Below are positions 8,308 to 17,258 of a DNA stretch of 64,000 bases, one piece after another. Positions within the stretch are counted from its first letter, which is position 1, and every line of letters begins with the position of its first letter. Below the pieces are notes generated by a model. The model was not told where the DNA came from. It saw nothing but the letters and a program-made list of their open reading frames with translations, and searched no databases. Position numbers and translations under genes: made by a program. This stretch comes from Paenibacillus lentus (lineage in GTDB: Bacteria > Bacillota > Bacilli > Paenibacillales > Paenibacillaceae), in contig NZ_CP034248.1 of NCBI RefSeq assembly GCF_003931855.1, forward strand, positions 4,030,001 through 4,094,000, written 5' to 3'.

Positions 8308-10743
8308 ATGAAATTCGGAAAGTTTGACGATCAACGCAAGGAATATGTCATTAACACCCCAAAGACTCCTTATCCCTGGATCAACTACCTTGGCAACGAG
8401 GAATTTTTCGGTCTGATCTCCAATACGGCTGGGGGATATACATTTTACCGTGATGCCCGGCTACGCCGGATTACCCGCTATCGCTACAATAACATTCCGA
8501 TAGATACAGGTGGACGATATTACTATCTGTACGATAATGGAGATTTCTGGACGCCGGGTTGGATGCCGGTCAAACGAGAGCTCGATTTCTATGAATGCCG
8601 CCATGGCCTTGGTTATACCTCCATTACCGGGGAGCGAAACGGCATCTCGGTTACACAGCTAGCGTTCATTCCGCTCGGATATCAAGGCGAGGTACATCGT
8701 TTAACCGTTAAAAATACCGGCAGCGAGACTAAAACCGTCTCCCTGTTCTCCTTTGCCGAGTTCTGCCTCTGGAATGCACAGGATGATATGACGAACTTCC
8801 AACGCAATCTTAGCACAGGTGAAGTCGAAGTGCAGGATTCCGTCATTTATCATAAGACCGAATACCGTGAGCGCAGAAATCATTACGCCTTCTATTCCGT
8901 CAACCGCCGCATCGACGGCTTTGATACAGATCGTGAATCTTTTGTAGGCCTATATAACGGCCTTCATGAACCACAGGCCGTCGTCTCCGGCAAGGCAACG
9001 AATTCAGTGGCCAGCGGCTGGTCCCCGATCGGTTCCCATGAAGTGAAACTGACTTTGGCTCCGGGTGAGGAGCAGAGCCTTATCTTCATTCTTGGTTATG
9101 TCGAGAACGAAGAGGATGATAAATGGGAAGCGCCTGGCATCATCAACAAAAAGCGTGCTCTTGCGATGATCGAACAGTTTGCCACCGATGAGGATGTAGA
9201 GCGTGCCATGCAGGAGCTTGCTTCCTACTGGGATGGCCTGCTGTCCAAGTATCAAATCCAAAGCGATGACGACAAACTAAACCGGATGGTCAATATTTGG
9301 AACCCGTATCAATGTATGGTTACGTTCAACATGTCACGCTCCGCATCGTATTTCGAATCTGGCATCGGACGTGGCATGGGCTTCCGCGATTCGAACCAGG
9401 ATTTGCTCGGCTTCGTTCATCAAATTCCGGAGAGAGCTCGAGAGCGAATTCTCGATATCGCAGCTACCCAATTTGAAGACGGTAGCGCCTATCACCAGTA
9501 TCAGCCGCTTACAAAGAAAGGTAATAATGAAATCGGCAGCGGCTTCAACGATGATCCGCTATGGCTGATCCTGGGAACGTCCGCTTACATCAAAGAAACC
9601 GGGGACATGAGTATCCTCGATGAGCAGGTTCCGTTCGATAGCAACCCCGACAATACAGCAACTCTGTTTGAGCATTTGAAACGTTCCTACTATCATGTTA
9701 TTAACAATCTCGGCCCTCACGGTTTGCCATTGATCGGCCGTGCCGACTGGAACGACTGCCTCAATCTGAACTGCTTCTCCAAGGAACCGGGCGAGTCGTT
9801 CCAGACGACGGCCAATATTGAAGGACGCGTGGCGGAATCCGTCTTTATCGCCGGACTGTTCGTCTTTGTCGCTCCAGATTATGTGAAGCTATGCCGTCTG
9901 CGCGGCTTGGAGGAGGAAGCTGCTGAGGCTGAAGCCCATATGGAAGCCATGCGCAAAACAACGATAGAGCATGGGTTTGACGGCGACTGGTTCCTGCGTG
10001 CCTATGATCATTACGGCGAGAAGATCGGCAGCAAGGAGAACGAAGAAGGTCAAATTTTCATTGAGCCGCAAGGGATTTGCGTCATGGCGGGCATCGGAGT
10101 TGAGGAAGGGCTTGCCCAAAAGGCGATGACCTCCGTAGAAGAGCGACTCGATACAAAATACGGCATCGTTCTGCAGCAACCGCCGTATTCCAAGTACTAC
10201 CTAAACCTGGGCGAGATTTCGTCTTATCCTCCGGGCTATAAAGAAAACGCCGGTATTTTCTGCCATAACAACCCTTGGATTATGATTGCCGAAACAGTGC
10301 TTGGCAACGGGGATCGTGCCTTCGAGGTATACTCCAAGATTGCTCCAGCTTACTTGGAGGATATTAGTGATATTCACCGGACGGAGCCTTACGTATACTC
10401 GCAAATGATCGCGGGTAAAGACGCGGTTAACCACGGGGAAGCCAAAAACTCCTGGCTGACAGGAACAGCAGCTTGGAACTATGTGGCGATTACACAAGCT
10501 ATTTTGGGCATTCAGCCTGAGTTTGACGGCTTGAAAATTGATCCGTGCATTCCAACCTCCTGGAACGGATTAAGTGTGACCCGCGTATTCCGCGGCGATA
10601 CGTTTGAAATTTCCATCAAGAATCCAAGCCATGTCTCCAAAGGCGTCAAGAGCATCACGGTAGACGGCAGGGCTATTGAAGGCAACATTATCGCTCCAAT
10701 CGGCGACGGCCGCACGCATCAGGTCGAGGTTGTGCTTGGCTAA
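8308..10743 (+). CDS. cbpA: Cellobiose phosphorylase, GH94
   Basis: An 811-residue cytoplasmic enzyme that splits cellobiose with phosphate into glucose 1-phosphate and glucose, saving one ATP. Length and sequence match Clostridium thermocellum-type cellobiose phosphorylase closely, for example the N-terminus [60 protein letters not shown] and [18 protein letters not shown]. In the last, Asp480 corresponds to the catalytic acid of the family. The C-terminus has [17 protein letters not shown]. The start follows AAAGGAG. The LacI-type operator upstream ties it to the adjacent regulator. No cellobiose transporter is encoded nearby, so uptake must come from elsewhere. Confidence 0.96.
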   Translation: MKFGKFDDQRKEYVINTPKTPYPWINYLGNEEFFGLISNTAGGYTFYRDARLRRITRYRYNNIPIDTGGRYYYLYDNGDFWTPGWMPVKRELDFYECRHGLGYTSITGERNGISVTQLAFIPLGYQGEVHRLTVKNTGSETKTVSLFSFAEFCLWNAQDDMTNFQRNLSTGEVEVQDSVIYHKTEYRERRNHYAFYSVNRRIDGFDTDRESFVGLYNGLHEPQAVVSGKATNSVASGWSPIGSHEVKLTLAPGEEQSLIFILGYVENEEDDKWEAPGIINKKRALAMIEQFATDEDVERAMQELASYWDGLLSKYQIQSDDDKLNRMVNIWNPYQCMVTFNMSRSASYFESGIGRGMGFRDSNQDLLGFVHQIPERARERILDIAATQFEDGSAYHQYQPLTKKGNNEIGSGFNDDPLWLILGTSAYIKETGDMSILDEQVPFDSNPDNTATLFEHLKRSYYHVINNLGPHGLPLIGRADWNDCLNLNCFSKEPGESFQTTANIEGRVAESVFIAGLFVFVAPDYVKLCRLRGLEEEAAEAEAHMEAMRKTTIEHGFDGDWFLRAYDHYGEKIGSKENEEGQIFIEPQGICVMAGIGVEEGLAQKAMTSVEERLDTKYGIVLQQPPYSKYYLNLGEISSYPPGYKENAGIFCHNNPWIMIAETVLGNGDRAFEVYSKIAPAYLEDISDIHRTEPYVYSQMIAGKDAVNHGEAKNSWLTGTAAWNYVAITQAILGIQPEFDGLKIDPCIPTSWNGLSVTRVFRGDTFEISIKNPSHVSKGVKSITVDGRAIEGNIIAPIGDGRTHQVEVVLG

Positions 10744-10777
10744 GCTTGCAGTTCTTATTAAATATTAACAATAATAT

Positions 10778-10822
10778 GCCGCCCCCTATCCTTGGACAGG
10801 AAATGGAGGGCGGCTGCTTTCT
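10778..10822 (+). terminator. Terminator of the cellobiose phosphorylase gene
   Basis: GCCGCCC (10778-10784) and GGGCGGC (10808-10814), with an inner TATCC/GGA pairing, are followed by TGCTTTCTT. Confidence 0.75.
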
Positions 10823-11013
10823 TATGGCTAATAAAGATTAAGAACCGAGCTGCCCTATTCAGCAACAACAAATCACACGATGTTAAACTGTAAACATTTA
10901 GTTCGAATTATCTAAGTAATCTCTATGATCTCACAAAATCGTTGTACCCGCTTGGCCTTTCGAATGATATAATGGGATAAACATCCTATTTATTTAAGGA
11001 GGGTATCATTCTT

Positions 11014-12264
11014 ATGTCATGGTTCAACAGACTTCCCCTCGGAGGAAAAATATCAGCAGCATGTTATTCCATCGCCGCCCTATTCGGATTTCCAACACTG
11101 ATTACTTTCATTCTACAGGGCCACTTATTGACGGGGATCGTCTTGGTTGTCGTTCTGGGCGCACTTACTATCCCTCTTACTCGCCTCGTACAGAAAGCGC
11201 TTACGGAGTCGTTTGATGACATTTCAAATGCCTCGGCTAAAATTGCCAAGGGAGACTTCACAAGCCGTCTCCATGAATCAGGGAGCATGGATAGCTTAAG
11301 CCGTTCTTTCAACAGCATGGTCGAGAGGTTGCGGAAAATTTTGCAAGAGACTTCTGACATTACTCGTAAAGTCATGGATTCCAGCCGGGCGATTTCGGAC
11401 AGAAACGAAGAACTAATCCATGTCATGGGCCAGGTAGCCCAGTCTTCCAATGAACTAGCGATTGGAGCCAATGAAATTTCCGAGGATGTAAGCGAAATGA
11501 CTGATTCCATCCGGCAGATTGAAGAAAAAGTTAGCAACTACACCGACTCTACCAAAGCAATGAATGAGCGTTCCATCGAAACGCTGGAACTCGTCGAGCA
11601 AGGCCGGGATTCCGTATCCAGACAAGCGGATGGGATGCTCCGCAACATTGAAGCTACGCAGAAGGTAGCGGAGTCGATCAATGCGCTTGCTATTAATGCA
11701 CAAGGCATCACCCGTATTACGGCGACAATCTCGGAGATCGCCGAGCAAACTAATCTGCTGTCACTGAACGCTTCGATCGAAGCAGCCAGAGCCGGGGAGC
11801 ATGGAGCTGGCTTTGCCGTGGTTGCCCATGAGGTGCGCAAGCTGGCGGAAGAATCTACCGCTTCCACCAAAGAGGTATTCAACCTCGTACGCGGCATCGA
11901 GAACGACGTAAAGCTGGCCGGACAGAATATTAGAATTAACGAAGAAGTTGTTCAGCAACAAAATCTAATGATTCGGGAAGCCGAACAAATATTTCAACAA
12001 ATCGTTCAGAGTGTTCATTACATTTCCGAGCAAATCGCCGCCTTCTCCAAAGAAAGCGAGAATATGCTGGAAAGCGCTCACCACATTTCCCAATCGATCC
12101 AGAACATATCAGCAATTACGCAGCAGTCCGCTGCAGGTACGGAACAGGTATCGGCTTCCATGAATGAGCAAATTCAGTCCATTCAGAAAATGGCGGAGGA
12201 GACGGAAGCGATGAAAAATGCCGTTTTCCAACTCCAAAAAACGATACATATTTTTAAATTCTAA
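11014..12264 (+). CDS. Methyl-accepting chemotaxis protein without an extracellular sensor
   Basis: A 416-residue receptor. Two hydrophobic helices (about residues 14-34 and 37-56) are separated by only a few residues, so there is no periplasmic ligand domain. A HAMP domain follows (about 55-107, [20 protein letters not shown]), then the cytoplasmic signalling domain with the conserved hairpin tip [20 protein letters not shown] and [20 protein letters not shown] (about residues 243-285). It probably senses through the membrane or cytoplasm, or works in receptor arrays. The start follows AAGGAGGG. A single-gene unit with a terminator at 12355-12383. Confidence 0.93.
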   Translation: MSWFNRLPLGGKISAACYSIAALFGFPTLITFILQGHLLTGIVLVVVLGALTIPLTRLVQKALTESFDDISNASAKIAKGDFTSRLHESGSMDSLSRSFNSMVERLRKILQETSDITRKVMDSSRAISDRNEELIHVMGQVAQSSNELAIGANEISEDVSEMTDSIRQIEEKVSNYTDSTKAMNERSIETLELVEQGRDSVSRQADGMLRNIEATQKVAESINALAINAQGITRITATISEIAEQTNLLSLNASIEAARAGEHGAGFAVVAHEVRKLAEESTASTKEVFNLVRGIENDVKLAGQNIRINEEVVQQQNLMIREAEQIFQQIVQSVHYISEQIAAFSKESENMLESAHHISQSIQNISAITQQSAAGTEQVSASMNEQIQSIQKMAEETEAMKNAVFQLQKTIHIFKF

Positions 12265-12354
12265 TTGCTGTTTTTACTTATTAACCAAATTTGAAGAAAT
12301 GAATTTAAGAGAAATTGTTTGCTAAATTGCCCTAGTCTGGGCAGTGAAAACGAT

Positions 12355-12383
12355 GAAGCCATGGTCAAAATGACCATGGCTTC
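12355..12383. terminator. Bidirectional terminator, perfect hairpin
   Basis: GAAGCCATGGTCA (12355-12367) pairs with TGACCATGGCTTC (12371-12383) over 13 bp, between the convergent chemotaxis receptor and alpha-galactosidase genes. Confidence 0.85.
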
Positions 12384-12401
12384 TCTTGATTTCGATTAAT
12401 T

Positions 12402-14597
12402 CTACTGAGAAACGGCTTTGAGGTGCACGACTCTACTCTCGAAATCGCCTCGAATAGAAGTGATCGGCAATCCAGCCGACATGAGCCTGTCACCGCCATA
12501 AACGGTACCCGTATCCCCCAGCTCGTAATCCAGCATCGGATCAAGACCTTCCAGCTTTACCCGTTTCAATGGTCCATTTGGCTCATTAAGCACATGGAAA
12601 TAGAACAGCAGCGCTTCCCTACGATCCTCGCTGACAAACATCCAGGATGTCTCATTGCCTTCAAAAGGACTTAACAAGCGATACAAATCCCCCTGCTGGA
12701 CTAATCCGCGAAACTTCTTATAGCTTGCAATCTGAGCCTTCGCTATCTCTACTTCCTCTGGGGTAAACGTCGTTAGATCAAGCTCATAGCCAAAGTTCCC
12801 AGACATCGCCACATCCCCGCGGAATTGCAATGAAGTTATGCGACCGACCTGGTGGTTCGGTACAGCGGAAATATGTGCCCCCATGGTGGATATCGGGTAA
12901 ACAATACTCGTGCCGTATTGGATTTTCAAGCGCTCCACCCCATCAGTGTCGTCGCTCGTCCAGGTTTGCGGCATATAATAAAGCATTCCTGGATCGAAAC
13001 GCCCCCCGCCTCCAGAGCAGCTCTCGAACAAGATATGTGGGAACTCGCTCGTCAAGCGTTCCATCAACTCATATAAACCCAGCATATAACGGTGAGCCGT
13101 TTCCGCTTGCCGATCAGCAGAGCTAAGGGCAGTTCCGATCTCCGTCATGTTGCGGTTCATGTCCCATTTAATATATGAAATCGGCACATTCGCAAAAATA
13201 TCGCTTAACCGCTCATATAAGTATTCTCTAACATCCGCTCTGGACATGTCGAGAATAAGCTGATCGCGCGCCTCGGTTCGGCGATGATTCGGAACATGCA
13301 AGCACCAGTCCGGGTGGCTGCGATATAAATCACTATCCGGCGAGATCATCTCAGGCTCAAACCATAACCCAAATTGCAAGCCGGTTTGCTTAACCCGCTC
13401 CGCGAGATCCTTCAAGCCATCCGGTAGCTTACGCCGATCCTCAACCCAGTCGCCAAGGGAGCAGTTGTCAGAATCCCGCTTGCCGAACCAGCCGTCATCC
13501 AGCACGAACAGTTCAATACCAAGCTCTCCGCCCTTCTTGGCAATCGCCTCGATCTTGTCAGCGTTGAAATCAAAATATGTTGCCTCCCAGTTATTGACGA
13601 GAATCGGACGTTCCTTATCGCGATGCACACCACGGCACAATCTTGTACGGTATAGCTTATGGAACGTACGGGACATGCCTCCAAGACCTTCGGCCGAATA
13701 GACCATAACCGCCTCCGGTGTCTGGAAAGACTCTCCTGGTTCGAGCTTCCAAGAGAAATCAAACGGATTAATCCCCATTGAAACGCGGGTCGTGCCGAAT
13801 TGGTCCACTTCAGCTTCCGCCACGAAATTACCGCTATAAATCAAGCTGAAGCCGTATACCTCGCCCTGCCGTTCGTTGGCATCGGGACGAAGCAGCGCTA
13901 GAAATGGATTGAATTGGTGCGAGCTGGCTCCTCTGCGGCTGTTAATTCCCGTAATCCCCGGAGCAAGTGCTCTTCGTTGAATATGACGTTCCCGTGCCCA
14001 AGCTCCAGATAAATACAGAGCATCATAACGGTCATCAGGAAGGTCGATTGAAGTGCTTAATGCCCTTTCCAACTTCATAGGCGCTGCCGCCTCGTTCGAG
14101 AGCTTGGCCGATCTTGCAATGGCGCTGAACTGCTCAAATACTGTATAATACAGCGTCACGCTTAGACCTGCATTGGCATCATGGAGCACCAGCTCCAGCG
14201 TCTCCGCTTCGCTCTCCTGCTCAGTATAAGTCGCTGGCAGCCCTTCCAGAGCCGGTTTACCAGCTACGATGCGATGGGAGTGATAGACCAGCTCGGTAAC
14301 ACGAGTTCCATCAGACAACTCAACCTGGTAAGCCGGGTTTCTAAAATCGCTTGTACCATACTGCGGGTATTCCTGCGGCAAAGTATCCAGCGAGATCGTC
14401 TTGTCGTCCGGAAAAGGGTTAGGGCAGAACGAGGAGCGCTCCACCCTGTACAGCAGATCGTCCAAATTACTTCCCTGACGAAGCTTAGGGCCAAAATATA
14501 CATGTGCCGGCAAGCCCCGCACGAGTTGAATGACATAACTGGTTTGATGCGATTGTAAATGAAAAATACCTGATCCTTCATCATAATAAATAGGCAT
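12402..14597 (-). CDS. Alpha-galactosidase, GH36
   Basis: From the ATG at 14597 (7 nt behind AGGAGG) the enzyme has 731 residues, typical of GH36 galactosidases that remove terminal alpha-1,6-galactose from raffinose-family sugars and galactomannan. An N-terminal beta-sandwich precedes a TIM barrel containing PILVNNWEATYFDFN, FVLDDGWFGKRDSDN, GLWFEPEMISPDSDLY, the nucleophile in YIKWDMNRNMTE (Asp479) and the acid/base in WTSDDTDGVERL (Asp549). No signal peptide is present, so it acts on imported oligosaccharides. A longer frame begins at 14615 but lacks a binding site. No sugar transporter adjoins it. Confidence 0.94.
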   Translation of the reverse strand: MPIYYDEGSGIFHLQSHQTSYVIQLVRGLPAHVYFGPKLRQGSNLDDLLYRVERSSFCPNPFPDDKTISLDTLPQEYPQYGTSDFRNPAYQVELSDGTRVTELVYHSHRIVAGKPALEGLPATYTEQESEAETLELVLHDANAGLSVTLYYTVFEQFSAIARSAKLSNEAAAPMKLERALSTSIDLPDDRYDALYLSGAWARERHIQRRALAPGITGINSRRGASSHQFNPFLALLRPDANERQGEVYGFSLIYSGNFVAEAEVDQFGTTRVSMGINPFDFSWKLEPGESFQTPEAVMVYSAEGLGGMSRTFHKLYRTRLCRGVHRDKERPILVNNWEATYFDFNADKIEAIAKKGGELGIELFVLDDGWFGKRDSDNCSLGDWVEDRRKLPDGLKDLAERVKQTGLQFGLWFEPEMISPDSDLYRSHPDWCLHVPNHRRTEARDQLILDMSRADVREYLYERLSDIFANVPISYIKWDMNRNMTEIGTALSSADRQAETAHRYMLGLYELMERLTSEFPHILFESCSGGGGRFDPGMLYYMPQTWTSDDTDGVERLKIQYGTSIVYPISTMGAHISAVPNHQVGRITSLQFRGDVAMSGNFGYELDLTTFTPEEVEIAKAQIASYKKFRGLVQQGDLYRLLSPFEGNETSWMFVSEDRREALLFYFHVLNEPNGPLKRVKLEGLDPMLDYELGDTGTVYGGDRLMSAGLPITSIRGDFESRVVHLKAVSQ

Positions 14598-14649
14598 TCC
14601 ATATCCTCCTATCAATAGCTGATACCATGTATTCTACTATGTTCGGCTT

Positions 14650-14659
14650 GTTACGTAAC
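14650..14659. promoter_or_regulatory. Short palindrome upstream of the alpha-galactosidase gene
   Basis: GTTACGTAAC is a perfect 10-bp palindrome about 50 nt before the GH36 start. It could be an operator; no regulator is assigned. Confidence 0.3.
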
Positions 14660-14701
14660 GTCAGTAAAGTGATATTCTATATGGAATTTTGTGTCCTAAT
14701 T

Positions 14702-15808
14702 TTAGTTTGACGATGAGTCTGTGTCTTCTTTATGATCGTCATCAGACTTATTGGTCCGCTCCTTAGCCTGTTCTGGAGCGATGGTTTCGGCATGCGGATT
14801 GACTGTATTTTTGCGCTGAAGGCGATATTCTTTTACTTTAAGTATCCGCTTACGGTTCATGATCCAGATCGGTACGGCGATGATACCTAGGAGCAATAGA
14901 ATCGGCAGGGCTCCGGACAAAATGACGACTAACCATTGAAAGACAGCTGCTATCGCTTGGAGGCTGTCGTTCAATGCATTCCATGCTCGCTTTCCGAGCG
15001 GCTCCGTTCCTTTTGCCGACGGGTTCACCTGGTTTACCTCCGGCTGATACAAGCGAATCTCGATCGTAGAATAGGCGACATTCTGATCAATATACCGCAT
15101 CCGTCCCCTGATACGCTCAATTTCAGTCTGGATGCGCTCCAGCTCATTAGCGAACTCGACCATCTGACTGCTCTTCGTCGCTTCCTTCAGAAATTGCAGA
15201 TATCTGGACTCCATAGCCTGTTTTACTTTAAGCCTTGACTCCAAATCGACATACTCCTCCGATACGTCCTGCCCCTGCATACCGCGCTGCATAGACTCAT
15301 GCTCCAGCTTCTCCAGCCGATCCAAAAAGGATGAAAAACCGGAGGAGGGTACCTTGAGTATGATCGTCCCGCCTTGCTCGTGCTTCGACTGATTTTCCGT
15401 GAACTCTACAATGTAACCGCCTGACATAGCCACGAGATTTCTGATCTCCGACTGGGCATAGCCGTAGTCCTTAACCTCCATTACGACGTTCGCCCGATAG
15501 ATCAATTTCTTATTCAGCCCGGCCGAAGTATCGAGCGTTTGAATACCCTGGCCTCCCCCAGCGGCTTCTATCACTTTGTTGTGCGAACTAGAAAGCTGCT
15601 CACTGCTGTCAGAAATCTTGTCCTGCTCGGTAGGTGCTGTCTCACTTAGATCCGTGGACACAGTCGAGGACTCCGCATTCATCGCAAAGCTGGTGTCTGA
15701 CATGGTGTCGGCTGCTCCGCTGCTGTCACTCGCACTTCCGCACCCCCCAAGCACTAAAGATAACGCTATACCGGCAATACATAAAATAGATATCCATTTT
15801 TTCTTCAT
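14702..15808 (-). CDS. DUF4349 lipoprotein
   Basis: A 368-residue membrane-attached protein. It has a lipoprotein signal with lipobox ending at Cys23 (VLGGC), a Ser/Thr-rich spacer (residues 24-90), and the DUF4349 domain (about 100-260: KLIYRANVVMEVKDYGYAQS, SGGYIVEFTENQSKHE, YVDLESRLKVKQAMESRYLQ, then a coiled-coil ELERIQTEIERIRGRMRYID). Next come a transmembrane helix (about 285-318, WLVVILSGALPILLLLGIIA) and a charged cytoplasmic tail. The family function is unknown; an envelope-stress or surface role is often assumed. The ATG follows AAGGGGG by 8 nt. Confidence 0.85.
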   Translation of the reverse strand: MKKKWISILCIAGIALSLVLGGCGSASDSSGAADTMSDTSFAMNAESSTVSTDLSETAPTEQDKISDSSEQLSSSHNKVIEAAGGGQGIQTLDTSAGLNKKLIYRANVVMEVKDYGYAQSEIRNLVAMSGGYIVEFTENQSKHEQGGTIILKVPSSGFSSFLDRLEKLEHESMQRGMQGQDVSEEYVDLESRLKVKQAMESRYLQFLKEATKSSQMVEFANELERIQTEIERIRGRMRYIDQNVAYSTIEIRLYQPEVNQVNPSAKGTEPLGKRAWNALNDSLQAIAAVFQWLVVILSGALPILLLLGIIAVPIWIMNRKRILKVKEYRLQRKNTVNPHAETIAPEQAKERTNKSDDDHKEDTDSSSN

Positions 15809-15892
15809 TATTATTACCCCCTTTGCCCTCTGGACGCTTCCATTGTCTGGATGGTTGCAGCAGCAGATAAAAATAATGAAAAATTAGAAGAT

Positions 15893-15921
15893 AAAAAAGG
15901 CTCGAGCCTCAATGCCGAGCC
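15893..15921 (-). terminator. Terminator of the small membrane protein gene
   Basis: On the minus strand GGCTCG and CGAGCC (plus positions 15916-15921 and 15899-15904) form a stem followed by TTTTTTATCTT. Confidence 0.75.
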
Positions 15922-15953
15922 GTTTCTTCCCCTTAGATGTATCTCATCTTAGC

Positions 15954-16271
15954 TTACTTATTCTTACCTTTACCACTAGTTCCCCCCGTTTCATATAAAT
16001 CAAATTCATTCCAACTGCTCTTTATTTGTTCGATCTGCTTACGCATGCTCGTGCCTTCTAACTCAGCTACAAGTAAATATGTAATCCCCAATAATAATGC
16101 AATTGTGCTAAAAATGATAGGGCCGTTACCAATATAATTCAGCATGTCATTAAAATGATCCGTACTCCAGACAGGGGAGCTTGATCCATAAATCGCCGCA
16201 GCCAAATAACGCGTGCCGTACAGCAATGCAGCGATCATAATCAGAAGCATTCCTGTAGTCCTTCTATGCAT
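15954..16271 (-). CDS. Small two-helix membrane protein, hypothetical
   Basis: A 105-residue protein with an N-terminal membrane helix (about residues 6-26, GMLLIMIAALLYGTRYLAAA), a short polar loop (SSPVWSTDHFNDMLNYIGNG) and a second helix (about 52-72, IIFSTIALLLGITYLLVAEL). A charged cytoplasmic tail follows. Codon use and a GGGGTG binding site 8 nt before the ATG support a real gene, and a terminator follows. It was not recognised as a named family; similar small proteins are common in Paenibacillus. Confidence 0.65.
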   Translation of the reverse strand: MHRRTTGMLLIMIAALLYGTRYLAAAIYGSSSPVWSTDHFNDMLNYIGNGPIIFSTIALLLGITYLLVAELEGTSMRKQIEQIKSSWNEFDLYETGGTSGKGKNK

Positions 16272-16560
16272 GATTATTCACCCCAAGTATATGTATATAA
16301 TGTCGGACATATGCATCATCTGTTGTCTATTGTCGAATTTTCTAGGTGTGCAGCTCCTTAAAAATCAGCGTGAATCGTCGCACCAAAACCTCCTTCGGGA
16401 CTAAGCGATGCATGCCTATATCCTCATGTCACAATTTTACAAGCAGTCACTTACTTTATACAAGGGACTTAATTCACACTATGAGTTATGCTTTTTACAC
16501 AAAATATAAGAAGGCAACGAGAAATATCCCGCTAACCTCCTATTTTAGCTGCAATTTTAA
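16272..16560. other. Non-genic stretch
   Basis: No convincing frame, hairpin or operator is seen. It separates the small membrane protein from the decayed ATPase end. Confidence 0.5.
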
Positions 16561-16745
16561 CTAATTAAACCGCCAAATCTTCATCCGCTGCAGCCTCAGC
16601 GCGTTCAAGACAACGGAAACTGGGCTTAGCGCCATCGCAGCACGGCTACCCATGGTGCTAATAACCCAGACGCAGCAACTAAAAAGCTCAGCAAACTGTT
16701 GCTAAGCACTAAAAAAATGTCGAATATTGTTCAGCGTCTTGCCCC
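16561..16745 (-). pseudogene. Decayed C-terminal end of a metal-transporting P-type ATPase
   Basis: Reading the minus strand from about 16745, one frame gives GKTLNNIRHFF, another LSFLVAASGLLAPWVA, and the first resumes as RAAMALSPVSVVLNALRLQR before a stop at 16561-16563. Together these are the standard ending of CopA-like copper/heavy-metal P1B ATPases ('R-K-T-x-x-N-I-x-Q-N ... G-L-L-x-P-x-x-A-G-A-A-M-A-x-S-S-V-S-V-V-x-N-x-L-R-L'). At least two frameshifts are visible: the expected GGTGCTGCG after GCC has lost one base. The rest of the gene is not in the window. Confidence 0.75.
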
Positions 16746-16751
16746 GTGCAA

Positions 16752-16767
16752 CATAGTATGTACTATG
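16752..16767. promoter_or_regulatory. Inverted repeat of unknown role
   Basis: CATAGTA and TACTATG are perfect 7-bp arms separated by TG, within the decayed region. It resembles a dimeric repressor operator but no target gene is evident. Confidence 0.3.
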
Positions 16768-16793
16768 ACAACATCCCTCCCACATGGTATATA

Positions 16794-16907
16794 TCAATCA
16801 TTCATGTCTGCGAGATTTAGGGAACGATTAGCGGATAACAGTAAAGCCAAGATGAATATCGTTACACCTGTAAGCTTGACCTGCTTCTTAGCCCGTCTCC
16901 TCCTCAT
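16794..16907 (-). CDS. Possible 37-residue single-helix peptide
   Basis: The frame starts MRRRRAKKQVKLTGVTIFIL, with a strongly basic N-terminus and one hydrophobic segment (about residues 14-26), and ends NLADMND. An excellent AAGGAGGA lies 6 nt before the ATG, which is the main support. It sits in an otherwise decayed stretch, so it may be the signal sequence left from a lost secreted protein rather than a functional peptide. Confidence 0.35.
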   Translation of the reverse strand: MRRRRAKKQVKLTGVTIFILALLLSANRSLNLADMND

Positions 16908-17152
16908 ATTTTCTCCTCCTTCCCAAAACTCATCTCCTCTTCTAAACTCAGACGAAATCATGAAGCTATCATGAGAAATCCAAAAATGTTTCCTTAGGTA
17001 AAAAAATATAGCTATAATTAAAATAGTTTCAAAAAATCCATTTGTCAAGAAATAAATTCCAATTAATATAATTATTTCTTTTTAATCTTGACAAATAAAA
17101 AATCTTTTATTTATAAAAAGACTGTATATAACTCATGCATTTATGAAAAATC

Positions 17153-17174
17153 AGAGATTTACGATCTCTTTTTT
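17153..17174 (+). terminator. Short hairpin with T run upstream of the FecCD operon
   Basis: AGAGAT (17153-17158) and ATCTCT (17164-17169) around a 5-nt loop lead into six T residues. With no intact plus-strand gene before it, it could be a leader attenuator or a remnant terminator. Confidence 0.4.
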
Positions 17175-17258
17175 GCCTAGGGAAACAATTTTGGTCTATA
17201 CAAATAATTTTTCAAATATTATAATTATCTCTAATTTATTTATCGGGAGGCGAATAGA

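Noticed and set aside
17049-17258. Cobalamin riboswitch or Fur box before the FecCD operon
   Set aside because: The stretch is AT-rich and holds only a short hairpin; no B12-box text and no 7-1-7 Fur match of useful quality was seen.
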